Assembly (NCBI RefSeq): GCF_037975245.1
Contig: NC_092573.1
Location: forward strand, 8,710,501-8,774,500
DNA: 64,000 bases
Source: Apostichopus japonicus
Lineage: Eukaryota; Echinodermata; Holothuroidea; Aspidochirotida; Stichopodidae
Direction: 5' to 3'
Both the position numbers and the translations under genes were made by a program. Shown here piece after piece: positions 36,596 through 50,478 of the stretch; within the stretch, counting starts at the first letter, position 1, and each line of letters starts with the position of its first letter. The notes under the pieces are model-generated. The model was not told where the DNA came from. It did not search any database and saw only the letters and a program-made list of their open reading frames with translations.

Positions 36596-37870
36596 ATATT
36601 ACAATATTAGTTGCTATTAATGTATCATTTGTTAAGTTTGCTCTGATTTACGTTGCAATGGTAAACCCAATGAAAGTCTTTCGTTAGAAAAAAAAAGACA
36701 CAATATTTGGAGAAATATATTCATATACATCCATCATAAGGTATGGATTTACCTGTTGATACTGTAAACCTTACATCGCTTTTGTTTGAATAAAAGAAAA
36801 TCCAATCACTGAATAAAAGGATAATGTCGTATGTATTGTTATTTCTTCACTTAATTTATTGATATCCCATGCATCGATTCCCTTGTGTCATCACAAGGAT
36901 AGAGAAAATCTCTGAATTTTTCGGGCACGTACTGAACAAAAAAATAAATGTGTTTTTCATTTGTTAAACTGATATTATTATGATCATTATTATTGTAACG
37001 ACTTATCCAATAGTTCTAACCAATATGGAAGGGTAATAACCAAGGGCGGCGGAAGCACTTTTAATCTGGGGGGGCACCGACATCAAAGAATTGAATTTGC
37101 AGAAATTCGATTGGACTGATGTAGCCTTATATTTAGTACCCTTCATAACTCTTATTGTATTATCTTATTTGCGTATACACATTACTCTATCAACGCCCCC
37201 CCCCCCCCCTCTATGCATACTAGCACTGCAATATCCAATGTGCAAATTTGGAAACAAGGAACAAGTTTTCTTTTGAGACAAAATGAGGTGAAATCATGCT
37301 AGTTGCCAATGTAGGAATCTTTCGAATTAGAGTTTATTTCTTGATAATATCTTAACAATTTTTTCCATTCGAAATAGCTTTGAGTTTGACCCACAGAAAT
37401 TCATTAAAAGTCAGGGGCATATCCAGGATTTGCAAAGTTGTATGCACGTACTATCTGAGCGGAGCGCCACCATCGGTTGGCGCGGAGCGTAGAAGAAATT
37501 TTTTGGTTTTACAAACCCCTCAGATGGCCGGAAACGGCCCTTCCCGAGTGTTCATTCTGGTTCCCTGGCCTCTTGCTAACTTGAGACACCTAAATTTTTA
37601 TGTAGAAAAAGGGCACATTTTTAACCTGAGGAAAAGTGGGGGGGGGGGCACGTGCCCCCTGTGCCCCCCCGGTTCCGCCGCCCTTGGTAATAACACGGCA
37701 AATGATTGTATGTTATTGACACGCGATTTATAGCCTATGCATGCCTATATGATACGCACATTAACATGCATGGTGAAAGCGCGCGAACAATTTCGGTTAT
37801 ATTTTCGGGCACGTCGTTACAGTCCCCCCCTACCATAATCAAATTGGGTTCCTATACGCCTATGGATGAG
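35081..37870. repeat. Nested inverted-repeat element cluster in intron 1
   Basis: The outer parts match, in reverse orientation, the element at 54449-55255 (left: GCAGCCCCCAACCAAAA, ATTCGGGCAATATGC; right: CCTATACGCCTATGG). The block with TTAAACTGATATTATTAT appears twice (about 35260 and 36965), bracketing 1.6 kb of extra sequence that includes an AT-rich microsatellite at about 36475-36600. The hAT-like MITE at 37041-37686 is a further insertion. A short GGCGCTCCGC-family piece lies at 35098-35160. Confidence 0.65.
37041..37686. mobile_element. hAT-like non-autonomous element with 8-bp target duplication
   Basis: Terminal inverted repeats CAAGGGCGGCGGAA and TTCCGCCGCCCTTG. The flanks are identical 8-bp duplications, GTAATAAC at 37033-37040 and 37687-37694. 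Length 646 bp, no transposase. Eight-base duplications with a CA-GGG-CGG start are typical of the hAT superfamily. The empty site, with one GTAATAAC, is present in inverted orientation at about 54620-54660. Inside is a GGCGCTCCGC-family piece (37440-37520) and a long G run. Confidence 0.9.
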
Positions 37871-40800
37871 AGTGGTATTCAACCGCAGATATATAACTTC
37901 CAATCTTCCAAAATCATGCCGGTTGAACTTTGCTCTCAGTTGCCGCCGAGTAGCATATTTCAAAGCCTAAAGTATCTTGGAAGCAGATTATCTCCATAAA
38001 GGCGTTTCATACTACCTGGTATTACGTAGCGGTTGTTGCTGGCAATTCAGAACGTTCATATAATTGGTCAACATATGTTATGATATGTTATATATAGTCG
38101 AGTGTAACGGTTCAGAACATAAAGCAATGTATGTACCTCAATGGTCAATTGCAGTTAAAAAAAATCTTAAAAGAGATTAGGAAAGACGTTGGTTGGAGTC
38201 TCCCGGTTTCGGTTTCAGTCCTACAATAGTTGGTAATGGAGCCACGTTTATAATATGAAAGGAAACACCTCAAAACACATTCATCATTCGAAAGTACAGT
38301 ATATCTATTTAAAGCAAACTGCTTAAACCTCCGTAAATAAAGGTAAAGTGATTTTAAAAGGTGTCGAATCCAAAGTTTCCTAACCATGTTGTTGACAGTT
38401 TGGACAAACTATGGACCTTTAGCAGGACCCGTCATTGACTGGAATGATTATATAAGATTGTGGTTACATGCACACAGAACGCAATATGTAAAATAATGTT
38501 ATGTAAATCACGGGTTGTAAAAAATACATGGCATTTTGTAAATATTACACAACATTCAGTAAAAGTATACGTATGCATACGATAGAAGATTGCCGAAAAC
38601 TGTAGTAAAAGTCCACTTAGTCATTTTACATGATTACAAGTAACTTTTGCAAAAGCGTTAATCAACGAATGCAGAGTTAGATAATGCAACCTAACTAATT
38701 GTACCAGTTTGTCAAGTAAAGTAATTTATCATTACTAAATGTACTAATAATCCACGGCAATAAAAGCGCAAGCCACATTCACTTCGCGACCAGGCTCGAG
38801 CTACAATGGCATGGAAAATCACGTCAAAGGACTGAGTTGATTGACAAATTCGAAGGTAAGTTTAGTTATTCTGTAAGTGAACGTGACAATACTGAGTAAT
38901 GCTTCTAAAGTCACGACTAAATTAAATAGAAGACTGTTTTTGATTCGCTTGCGTTACGTAGACCTAAAGTTAAATTTATACATTAAATTGTATAATAGGC
39001 TAGCTGCTGTTTGTCATGGTCAACTCATACTTGTCAGAGAATCACGGAAGAACGGAGGATGTATACTGTTACTTAGTGTATAAGTGTACGCCTAATCCTA
39101 TAACTTAGTGTATCCATCTAGTCCTTTTTACAAAGTAGGGCTTATCCTTAGGTTATACTAGGCAATACATTTTAAAATGGCCTTGAGCATAGGCCTATCA
39201 GCATTGGCTGATATCATTTTTAACGAGTTAACGTATTCATGTGATGCAATTTATAATTACTGGTTTGCCATTTTAGCAGGTAGCAAGTAGGCGAAGGCTG
39301 ATGTGGATTGGTGATACTGATAGACCTAACTAAGGCTATAGCATGGTAGTGATGTAGCCCTAATCATAGCAGTGAATGCAATTGCAGACATTTGGAGTGA
39401 ACATTTCTAAAGCATTGTATCTTACCGACACTTCATCCTGCATACTTTGTTTAAGTACCAAAATGAAGCCCATAGAACGATCTTACCAATGATGTATTTT
39501 TTGGATGGGAGGGGGGGGGGGGTTGAGGTTATATTGAATATCTTTCCAAACAATTCATGAGAAAGTTTTTTTACGTTTTAAATTCTTAGAAAATTGACCT
39601 TTGACCTATTCATTTTTCTAAAAATAACTGGAAGTTAGATCAGCCCAGCAGCCTTACAAATCTTCAGAAGAAGCTAAAAAAAAAAAAAAAAAATACAAAG
39701 ATACCTTGAAAAGCATTGGTCTATTAAGTGTGGCAGAAAGATGAATGAAATTTCCCCAACATTCCTGAAATATTTGTCAAAATACAGCAAATTACCGGCA
39801 GAAGTACTAAGTATATACATACTATTCAGACACAGACTTCACTCTCCTAAAAGAAAAAAAAACAACTCATATCTCTACCATTTTCCAACCAATTTCACCA
39901 TAATTGGTGACAACCCAATTCCTTGACTTTTAATCAATTGCTAATAGACAGAAGAGATGTCATTTTGGGACCTAATTTGCATATTTGCACACAGAATGAG
40001 CTCAAATTGAATGAAAGTCATGTGACATGAGATCCGCAACTTCTCACTTGTCCATTGATATATAGGTTCCTGTACAAAATATTCTAAATTACATTAAAAG
40101 AGACACCTCCCACAAGACTACATTATCATCTCATGAGATTACAAGGAGTTAAAAATTATGAATGTTTACCACTTTGAAAATCGAAGCAAGCCAGATATAT
40201 GTAAATGTTGGGGCCACCATGCCTATCTGTGCTTTAGGGCTAATTTAACTTAAGCTGTATGCAGTTGGCACACTAGATATCTCGTTTTTTCTTGATTGCT
40301 TAAATAATTCGTTTAGCTTGTATAACACTACTGTCTGTTAATATCAAGGAAACTTATGTACATATAATATATTCATCAATAACCATAGTGTAAAAACAGG
40401 GTGATGCTTTATTTTAAACTTGTCTTTTCAGATGGGAAAAACAAGGCTGCATCCATCTGTTACCACATTTGTTTCCTAAGAGAAGCAAAGGTGCAAACTA
40501 TCTGTAAAGGAATCATGTGCAGCTTGCGTAGACTTTCATTGTGTAAGTGTGCATGTCCTTGTGCCCACCACATTTGTAATTATGTCAGTTTGTGTTTGGA
40601 ATACAAAGCACAAATTTGATGCAGATATTTTATCTTAATGAATGAAGAATATTTATCAACTACTCAATTCCTGGTAGAGAGTAAATTTATCAGAGGCACT
40701 GATTTTAAAGTTGAATGTTTTTAATCCTCAGGAGAAATTATATGGTTGAAGAATATTGTTTTCCATCCCTCCATGACTCGGGCTTTCTTTGTTGTCGTTT

Positions 40801-43800
40801 TTGCCAAAGGCTCAGAGAATCTATGCAATGGGAATGTCCTGTGCGTGAGATGTCTGCTTGTGTACATGATATCTCAAGCATCCTAAATTAATTTGAGTTG
40901 ATACATGGCAGCATGGTGTTCCCTGTTGTTTTCAGTGAAGATATCTTGTATAGGAATTAGTGGGGGGGGGGGGGGGCAGGAGGCTTAATGTGAAAGTCTT
41001 AAAAAGGCAATTTCCAAGTAGCTATACATGACATTTGCTTAATATTTGTTGGGGAGCGTTGGTCCATCATCACTATGTTTTTACTGCCATTTTGGGCTTG
41101 CTAATTAAATATTGATAATTGGCGGGGAGTATTGAGTATGAGTATTTTTCTGAAATTAGCATGAAAACACAAAATCTATTTATGTTTGAGTTGATAGAAG
41201 GCATAGTTATATCCATTAAGACAAACTGATGGTCCATGTTGTTTTTGGTGCAGATATCATGCATAGTAATCAGTGGACAGGGCTTAATGTACCACAGGTC
41301 ATTTTTCATATTATGAGAGCCATTGAAAAAAAAAAAAACAGCTTGAGTGTATCTCTGTTGAAGGTCCTTGCTTGATAATTAAACTTTCTTACCACTTGAA
41401 TCACTAAACGTTTATTATTTTCGGATTTAGATGTCACGTTTTTGTGAGTGATATATGCCAATAAATGCCTATTTATGATGGGAATGTATTTATACTTTTT
41501 TTTGTTACTCAGGAAAGCACCAACTTGCGGTTCTATTTGAAAAATATTTCAGAAAAGCCTCAGCATATGTGTTACTTCTTAGAGAAAGCAAAATACATCC
41601 TCGGCAGTTATTTGTGATCATCGAGAGACCTGCCCTACCCCAGAGAACATTTATGTAGGCCATTGATGTGTGCTTTAAATCATTATTGTGTTTCATCTGG
41701 AATACCAAATAGGCATGTCTTGGTGCCTGGGAATTTTTCCAAAAAGTTGTTTACAAGTTGCCTGGACTGGCAGTGTGAAGTGCAACCAGATTCGAGATTT
41801 TCGTTCTTACCGTGCCAACAGCAAAGACAAGGTAACTGCATTGTAGCAGTCGTCATAGTCAGCATTCCACGTGTTTTCACATCTCAAAGTTCATATTGAT
41901 GTGTATCTTCCAGTTTCTGTTAAAAAGATTACATCCTTTCATTTCACCAACACTTGTTTTGATTGGTTTGCATGCTAATTCAAATTAAACTAATATTGAA
42001 CAAATTACTGTGTATATAAAGTTGTTGTTTGTTTAAAATTGACTTCAGGAAGGGATTTATCTTTGTCATTACATTTTCAGACCCGTCACATCGGATGACT
42101 CGAGGGATTGTTGTTATTGTAAGAGTGTTTAGATTCGTTGTGCTTAATACTCAGCAGTACAATCATAAATTCAATTAATATGATGATTGTGTGTTTAATA
42201 TTGTGAATGTAAAATTTATTACATGAACAGTAACATGAAATATATATAATGTCATAGCATTCAGTGTCCCCAGAATACTAATGATCAGTTTAATGCAAAT
42301 ATGTTTCATGTCACATAGTTCACTATTGTTCCATTTTCTTTCAAGAAGATTATATCGGTTCATTTCATTTTTCATTCTTTATTTGGTCCTGGTTGATTGT
42401 TGACTCTTAATTGAAATTAAACTATTATCCGCAGCAGATTATGAAAATACTGCTTATGTATGGGTGATTAGAGGAAGTTTTAACTTTGTCATTGTCCTCA
42501 TGGCCGACAGTTGATTTTGATTTAATTTTAGCCTGAAAATGATCTTTACTTTAAACGTTGCAAGAGGTGGAGTATTGATATGAAAAGTGAAAGCAAAATA
42601 ATTTCCGTATTAACTGGCTAACACTAAATATTCAAGATCCTTCCTCTTACTTGAGGATGTATAAGTATTGATCCATTGTATTTAATAGTATTATATCATA
42701 ATCCTGTAAAAGAGCTGATAGTACGTTTAACTTGTTGGAACAGTACTACAATGCTTAATTATATACCAGCAAGTTTAAGTTGCAAAGCTCACATGACACA
42801 GAAGATTATGTTAATTGGAATCTTCATGGGTTGATGTTTTGTAATTTAACCTAAAGTAACTATGAACAGATCATTTTCTGTATCTATGCAAGACATTTTA
42901 GTTGCAGGTAGAGTTGTATCTTTGTCAAATTTTACAATCAGACAGTTGATTATGTTAATTTTGGTGACCTTTCAAATATCTATCTACATGTCGAGGTAGT
43001 TGGTTGTCCACCAAATGCGTTTTGTGCATGCGGCTCAGAAACTAAAGAAATAAATCATTTAAATTTTCGTAAGCATGCACCTTTAAGAGATAGTACCTCT
43101 TGTTCATGTTTTTGTTATTAACTTTTGTTTATGTTAATGTTTTTTATTTTACTTTTTTGTTATAGATAAATTAGGAGTTACATTGCTGAAAGGTTTCAAC
43201 CGTTTGAAAGTATGCTATCAATATCGTTAGGACCGCCTAATTGCAAACTGTCATCCATAACTGGACACAAAAGTTGAAATATCATGGCCATAGTTCACTA
43301 TTCATGCATCATTGTAGATGCACGGGATACCCTCTTGAGTGTTGAAATAAAAGGTTGAATTCATCAAATATTCTGAATTATTTGTGTTGTCATTCCTGTT
43401 TGTTGTCTCTTAAATGTGCCTTTCTGTTGTGATCGACTTAATAAAAAAAGAGCACCAATCTGCTTTTAATAATTAACCTAAAACATATGTAAAACGCTTA
43501 CTGAACGGGTGCTATGTAGAAATGGCTGGCAAAATTTTACATAATAATTTTGCAGTTGCGTTACATGCTGATCATGTAAAACTTTACAAAACAACAGTTA
43601 AGTAAAATTTACTTAAATGTTTTAGTTTTCTTATTTGACATGAAAATCAAGTAAAATTTTACTAAACATGTGTAAACAATTTTCAAAGTGTGTAGGTGGA
43701 CTGGAAAGCAGTCATGAACTCGATAAATATATGATACGGATTAATTCATATTCCTGTATACTTTGAGAGGTAACTTGGATTAACAGTGATACAGTGGTAT

Positions 43801-43964
43801 TCAGTGACCAAACAACTATACTATAGAAAGTTGTTTCTGGATAATATTAAAAAGTCCAAGTCTTACAGATCGCTGCTAAAGTTGTTTGCGAATTGCTTAC
43901 TTTACGGCAAAGACAACTCTTTCGACACATTTGTAGACTTAGGATCTACTATTGTTTGTGTGTA
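37871..43964 (+). other. Intron 1 of gene C, middle part, no exons recognised
   Basis: About 6 kb with no supported coding sequence. 37955-38040 matches unit B at 25551-25640. 38450-38640 and 43490-43690 are rich in TGTAAA and TTTAC words resembling those at 7360-7760. G runs occur at 39511-39522 and 40962-40975. Short open frames (39741, 40401, 41663) show no family features. Confidence 0.45.
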
Positions 43965-44195
43965 TATATTTTAGATCCTCCTGCAAGCAGGAACTAGCGA
44001 AGAAGCCTCATTTGCTTATCAAAACCGCAAGATGACCGAGGTCAGTCTCTTAGATTCATATTTAACGTCCATGATTATGAATTGTCAATTTTCAACAGCT
44101 CTGTAACTGGACGACATACAATTAATCTTTGAGTGACTCGAACTGGCGACCTTATCATTGAAGGCACCGGCGTTAACCACTGAGCTCCTATACAC
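43965..44195 (-). mobile_element. tRNA-derived SINE, second copy
   Basis: Reading leftward from about 44190: GAGCTCAGTGGTTAACGCCG (A-box region), then CCAGTTCGAGTCAC (B-box), then a body matching 15350-15510 including ATGAATCTAAGAGACTGAC and TGAGGCTTCTTCGC. It is the same family as the SINE at 15282-15533, inserted in intron 1 of gene C. I could not fix its target duplication. Confidence 0.82.
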
Positions 44196-46588
44196 TTTTA
44201 ATATTATATTTGCAAAATGATTTGCTCTGTTCTTGCCATATGCTTCCTTTCTGGACACTACATCAAAGCACTCGCTGAACCGGCAACTATATATATGGAT
44301 GGCGAAAGGTCTGCTTCGCATTTTCTGCCAATCAAACGGTGGAAGGTCTCTGAACTTATATGCTGTAGGGCCTACATGCAGAGACAGGTTCTTCACATAA
44401 TGCAAAGTATCGAGAAAGCCATAAAACAGGGATGGAAAATACACAGAGTTAACTGCCTACAAATCTGGAAAATAGAAGGCTATGCAAGACTGTATTTTCT
44501 TTTGGGAGGTTGATGGGTATGCTACATGTGTGCTAAATGTTAACAACCGTTGCCTCCCATAAATTTAGGTAGTGTAATAATGCGTGGACATGATATAATA
44601 TGTATATGATGACGATAGGGATAAAGTGATGCATCATTTACATATATTTTCATATTCACGAGAAAATGCTGAAAGTTACTGCATATTGTTTGTTGCGGCA
44701 TTAACATTGCCCGTAACTGTATGCATCTCTTGATACAAATATTAATTATGCTGCTTATATATAAATCGCTGCGGATAATAGTGAACATTTACTTCCTCTT
44801 CTTGATAAGGGGTATCATACAGTTACAAGTACGTGCTTATGACTAGATAGCAGGTCTCATAAATATCCACATTATCTCGCAGTATACTTAATCGCAACAC
44901 GGCCCTGGCTAAAAGTGAACATGATATTCATCATAGAATATGTGCGGGTCTGGAGAAGACAAACTACTTTTCATACGTTGCATTTGATGTGCAATGAATT
45001 CGTTTTCATCTTACACTGTCCATTTCCTCATATATACATTACCATGGATTAAATGGGAAATACATATGATACAAGTACAGACTACAGTAGCGAGATTAAT
45101 TTTCATATATAATCCTCTTCACACCTGTCCCTCCCGACTCATCCTGGTAGCACTAAAGTACTCCTCGAGACAAATGTTTAGAGCCGAATCACAGTCACTG
45201 AAGGCTCGCTCCATATACAAAGGTACTTGGTGTACTCTATTGTAATAGTGAATGAATTTGCGTTAGTTAAATTGGGACAATTAGCATAAACTGCGCCTTA
45301 ACGCTGATTAACTGCTATCTACTTTGAATAGCACTCCGTACAGGTTTGCTAAATAAAAATGGTGCCATTAGCAGTTGTTATCTCCATAGTTCAATAGCAT
45401 CTCAAACTAATTTGCCTACTTCACTGTCATTCTGTAGTGCTGGAAGAAAGCTTAACCACCTTCATGTTCATGGTTTGCATCCTTGAATAAAACTGCCAGT
45501 TTTGTTTTAATTAAAATGTTTTGAACAATGCAAACCTCACTAATAAGTTGGACACCGAGATTGTTATTTTGCAAGACTAGGTGTACCGTGTAGGACTATC
45601 ATTTTGGGAGTCTGGATTCCTTGTTTGTCACCGAGCTAATAGAATACGTTTGCAATAAACGTTTAAAGTTAATATATGCTCTTGTACGTTTCTTTTCTTA
45701 ATTTTAATACTTTTGTGAATTATCACCCGATACACACAGAGTACACATTAAATTACTATAAATCTAACATTTTGTACCACAGTAAAAACTGGATCGTGCT
45801 ATAATCGGTAGCACGTGCTATTAGGATTACAGTAGGAACTGAGGATATGTGTAAACCCAACAAATCCAGTTGAATTTTTGGATTAAAAATATCCTCAGTT
45901 ATTACTATGCATTCCTAATATAGCACATGCTACCGGTGTATCGGATTAATCAGCACGATCCAATTTTTATTGTGGAACAAAACTTTCAATTAACATAGTT
46001 ACTGTAATCTCTATGTAAATCCGTTGGAATTATATAATTTGATTGCTTGTGATTTCGGCGTTGGTGCCTCACAGTATAATTTTTTTGTTACAGTTTATTC
46101 ATAATTGATTAATTTTATATGCTTTAATAATTCTTTGTCTTCTTGAATTATTGCTTTCCAGGCTTGCCAGTTATACTGGTGCTTGATAAGGAAATATGCT
46201 GTTTTTGCTAACTTGGACGACTGTGAATGATAAGAACTAAACTTAAGATATCACTGCTTCAATAATACATAAGTTAGTTCAATAAATTTGATAAAACAGA
46301 ATGGTATTCAAGTGGCATGTATGTCAATGCCCTTTGTATCTCGCTCGCTTTGTAAAGATTCAGTCGTTGGCTCTCACAATATCGGTATCAATGGTATATA
46401 TGAGGCCTAACTACAAAACAGGACAGTATTAAGAACTCTAACAAAACGGAACTGGGGCGGGTGTGGGAAAAGAGAATCGACGTGGGGCGGGTTGAATTAA
46501 CAAGTTAAAATATATCAGCTGAACTACGAACAAATGCGTTAGAGTGATTATTGGAGTGTGAATTCTTCATTGTGTTACTGTTAGCTGG
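44196..46588 (+). other. Intron 1 of gene C, right part
   Basis: 45890-46250 matches 25840-26200 of unit B. A pair of overlapping open frames at about 44085-44513 on both strands shows no recognisable domain. No exon is supported. Confidence 0.5.
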
Positions 46589-47675
46589 TACCCAGCACAA
46601 AATGTACCCTAATTTTACCGCGGTACTATGGTAAATGTGTGGGAAATAGGGTAAATGTGTGGTAAAACTGTGGTAAAATCAACCGTGGTACATTTACCGC
46701 AGTTTTACCATGGTATTACCGCGGTAAAAGAAGAGTAAACGTGTGGTACATTTACTACGGTAAATTTACCGCAGTTTTACCATGGTGTTATTCCGCGGTA
46801 AAAGTAGGGTAAAAGTGTGGTACATTTACTACGGTAAATTTACCGTAGTTTTACCATGACATTACTGGAGTAAAAGTAGGATAAATTTATATGGTACATA
46901 TACTACATAGGTGAAATTCCTACAATTGTGCCATGATTAACCACAGTAAAAATAGGGTAAAACTATACGGTGGGTGCAATTATACTATGGTAAATTTACC
47001 ATAATTGTACCATGATTTTACCACAGTAGAACATATATGGGTCACACTGTGAAACATGATGGTACATTAACAGCAATTTTTTCATGATTTTGTCCCATAT
47101 TTTTGCAATATTGATATCAAAAACCTTTTGCCAGCTTATGGTCTACTCATATCTTAATGTTGGCAATATAAATTACCTGTGGATATGAGTTGAATAAAGA
47201 AGAGAGACAAACTGCTATTATTATATGTTATAGTATGCATCTCTTTTCCTAAAAAATATCAAGCAGTGGATAGATACACAGAGAATTCCTTCATTGAATC
47301 CCTGATATATTCGAGAGGAGAAAACAATTAATTCTTTTTGCATCATGAGGGACAACCTAAAAGCCTTTAAAATGAAAAAAAAAAGAACTATATAAAATAG
47401 CACACATAAGGCATAGCTTTTGTGCCTCAACACTGTAGCACACGAAAATTGACCAATCAGTGTCCTCAGATTTGGGTATTCTCTGTCAGGTCCATTAAAT
47501 GACATGACCAATCTATGTATCTGGGTGACCAACTACTTGTAAAGTTTATCTCAGTCATCAAAGTAGGCTTCTTCATTTAAACCAAGTCTTTGAGGACAAT
47601 AGGAGATCAAAAGTCCAATCTGGACTACCAATTAAGTCAAAAGAAGAGATTCAGGAATCATACCAGCTAGGGTAA

Positions 47676-48620
47676 TTGAAATTCAACAAAGCTTTGTGGA
47701 CTTACAGGCATACAACCATTACAATAAGGGTAAAGCTGCATAATCATAGTCCCTTAACTATGGTTAGTATTCCCAATTATAATTTTATTAGTAATCACAG
47801 GGACAATGGACGTGGTGGAGGCGTCGGTTTTTACATCCGGGATGAAAGTCAATACTCAATCAGGGATGATTTAACACAAATTTCGTTCCACTTTGAATCT
47901 TTGTTTATTGAAATTAAAAGTAACAACAAGAACATCATTATTGGTGTTGTGTATCGTCCTCCAAGCACATCTGTAGCCTCCTTTACTGACGATTTATCAA
48001 TTTTGTTAAATGATATTAATTCTGTCAGAAAGACATGTTATTTGTTGGGTGACTTTAATGTTGACCTCTTGCAATATGGTGTCAATCATCAGGTGACACA
48101 TTTTCTTGATCAAATATATTCCTTCTCGTTTTTACCTCATATCTTGAAACCTACAAGAATAACAGACCATACCACCACGCTCATTGATCATATATTTAGC
48201 AATGACTTGAGCCTTAAGTCTTCTAGTGGTATTATTGTTTCTGACATAAGTGACCATTTTCCGGTATATTCCATTTTTCATACTCATTGTAGCCCAATCT
48301 CAGATCAGGCCTTGAACGATGATAGATATTATTTCAGAAGAGATACCTCTTTAAATGCTATGAATGACTTTGACATGAAACTTGAAATGGTAAACTGGGA
48401 TTTCTTTTATAATTTTACTGATGCTAATACTGCTTATAATAAGTTTATTGATGTAATTTCCTCTTTATATAACAGTACTTGTAAGCTAAAGCGAATTAGA
48501 GTTAAAGCTAGACATAGACCTTCCCCGTGGATAACAAAAAGCATTATAAATTCTATCAACACAAAGAAAAAACTCTATAAAGCATACATTTGTAAGCCCA
48601 CCCAGGTAAAAAAAAACTAG
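47676..48620 (+). pseudogene. LINE ORF2 endonuclease part
   Basis: A 314-codon open frame with APE-type endonuclease blocks: RGGGVGFYIRDE, IIIGVVYRPPS, CYLLGDFNVDLL, TTTLIDHIF and the catalytic SDHFPVYS. The first expected block (NIRSL...E-T-W) is absent, so the copy is cut at its 5' end. The frame ends in an A run at about 48607-48615; one base of shift there opens the following reverse transcriptase part. Confidence 0.8.
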
Positions 48621-50478
48621 GTATACTATTTACAGAAACAAACTCACTAGTGTTATTAGGGCTGCTAAAAAGTCTTATTTTGCTGAAGTATTTGAAAAAA
48701 ATAAACACAATTTGAATAAAACTTGGCAAATAATAAATAACATAATTGGTTCAAATAGAAAAAAAAAAGGAATTTAAGTTTTAATCATAAGAACAAAATT
48801 ATTACTGATCATAGGGAAATTGCTAATGCTTTCAATGATTATTTTATTACAATTGGTCCAAACCTAGCAAAGAAAATACCCTATTGCTCTTCTAAATTCG
48901 ATGACTATCTTCCTCAAAATACTAACTTATATTCCTTATTTCTCTCACCAACAAATCCTTCTGAAATAATTAGCATTATAAAAAAATTACCAAAGAACTC
49001 TGCTCCTGGAATTGATGGTATCCCAACTAAAATTATCCAGAATAATAGTTACAAGATTGCTGCCCCTCTTACACATATTATTAATTTATCACTTTCTTCT
49101 GGTATTGTTCCTGACCAAACCAAACTTGCAAGAGTGACTCCTATTTTCAAATCAGATGATCCATCAGCTTTAAACAATTACCGTCCCATTTCAGTTCTGT
49201 CATCCGTATCTAAAATTTTTGAAAGGATTATTTACAATAGAACTATTAATTTTCTCAATAAGCATAATATAATTAGCGATCGTCAGTTCGGATTTCGTCA
49301 AAAGTATTCAACATATATGGCAGCGTTAGATATCTCCAATTTTATTTCAAAAGGGTTTGATAACAATGAATATACCCTAGGCATTTTCTTACATTTATCC
49401 AAAGCATTTTTGATACTGTCGATCATAACATACTCTTAAGTAAGCTTTTTCACTATGGTATACGAGGTGTTGCCCATGATTTGTTTCTTGATTATTTATC
49501 CAACCGTAAACAACTTGTTATTTTTAATGATTGCTCATCTTTACTTAGAGATATTTCTTGTGGTGTGCCCCAGGGCTCTATACTTGGACCCTTGTTCTTT
49601 ATTTTATATATAAACGATCTTCCATTATGTTCTAAGAAATTATCTTTTTCTCTCTTTGCCGATGACACCAGTATTCTATACAAGACAAGTAAACCACATT
49701 CCTCTATCTCCCTAATCAATCATTAACTCACGTACGTTTCTGACTGGTTTAAATCAAACAAATTGTCCCTTAATGTTAAAAAGACAAACTTCACGTTATT
49801 TTATCAACTTCACAACAAGTTTAAAAATCTTAAAATATGCATTGATGACACCTTTCTTGCACAGACTCATTCTGTCAAATTCCTTGGACTTAATCTTGAC
49901 CCTCAACTTAACTGGAAACTTCATATTAATTCATTATCCAACGAAACGGCAAAAATTATAGGAGTCCTTTATAAAATAAGTCATTTTGTACAAACGAATG
50001 TTCTCATTACGCGTTACCATTCTCTTATCTACTCGCACCTATCTTACTGTAATATTGTATGGGGTAATACTCATCCCACTTACCTTAATCGCTTGTTTAT
50101 TCTTCAGAAAAAAGCTATTCGTATAATCACACTGTCAGACTATAGAGCTCACACTTCGCACCTCTTTAAAGAATTAAAAATTCTCACCTTGTCTGACATT
50201 CATAGATTTCAACTAGGTATTTTCATGTATAAAGTTAACAATAACCTTCTGCCCTCCCTGCTATGCAGACACTTTAGCTTAAACTCAGACATACATGACC
50301 ATTTTACAAGACACTCGAGTAATTTACATTGTATAGTATCCGCTCTAACATTCAAAAAAAATCTTTCAGTTTCTCAGGTACCCAGTTATGGAATTATCTT
50401 GATAACGCGGTTAAAAATGTCCCATCACTTGCAATCTTTTCTAAAAATCTGAAGAATTTACTATTATACAAATACTGA
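48621..50478 (+). pseudogene. LINE ORF2 reverse transcriptase part
   Basis: After the shift the frame reads YRNKLTSVIRAAKKSYFAEV, then [79 protein letters not shown] (active-site FADD), VKFLGLNLDPQLNW and LPSLLCR. Frame breaks fall in homopolymers: A runs near 48612, 48763 and 50355, and a T run near 49410. One in-frame TAA lies at about 49725. The terminal stop in the restored reading is near 50476. Confidence 0.82.

Noticed and set aside
38759-38870. Possible promoter and first exon (AATAAAAGCGC, then a GTAAGT donor)
   Set aside because: No coding sequence or second exon could be tied to it; single matches to such short signals are expected by chance.
44085-44513. Opposed open frames of about 100-120 codons
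   Set aside because: They overlap each other and the SINE edge and have no family features.
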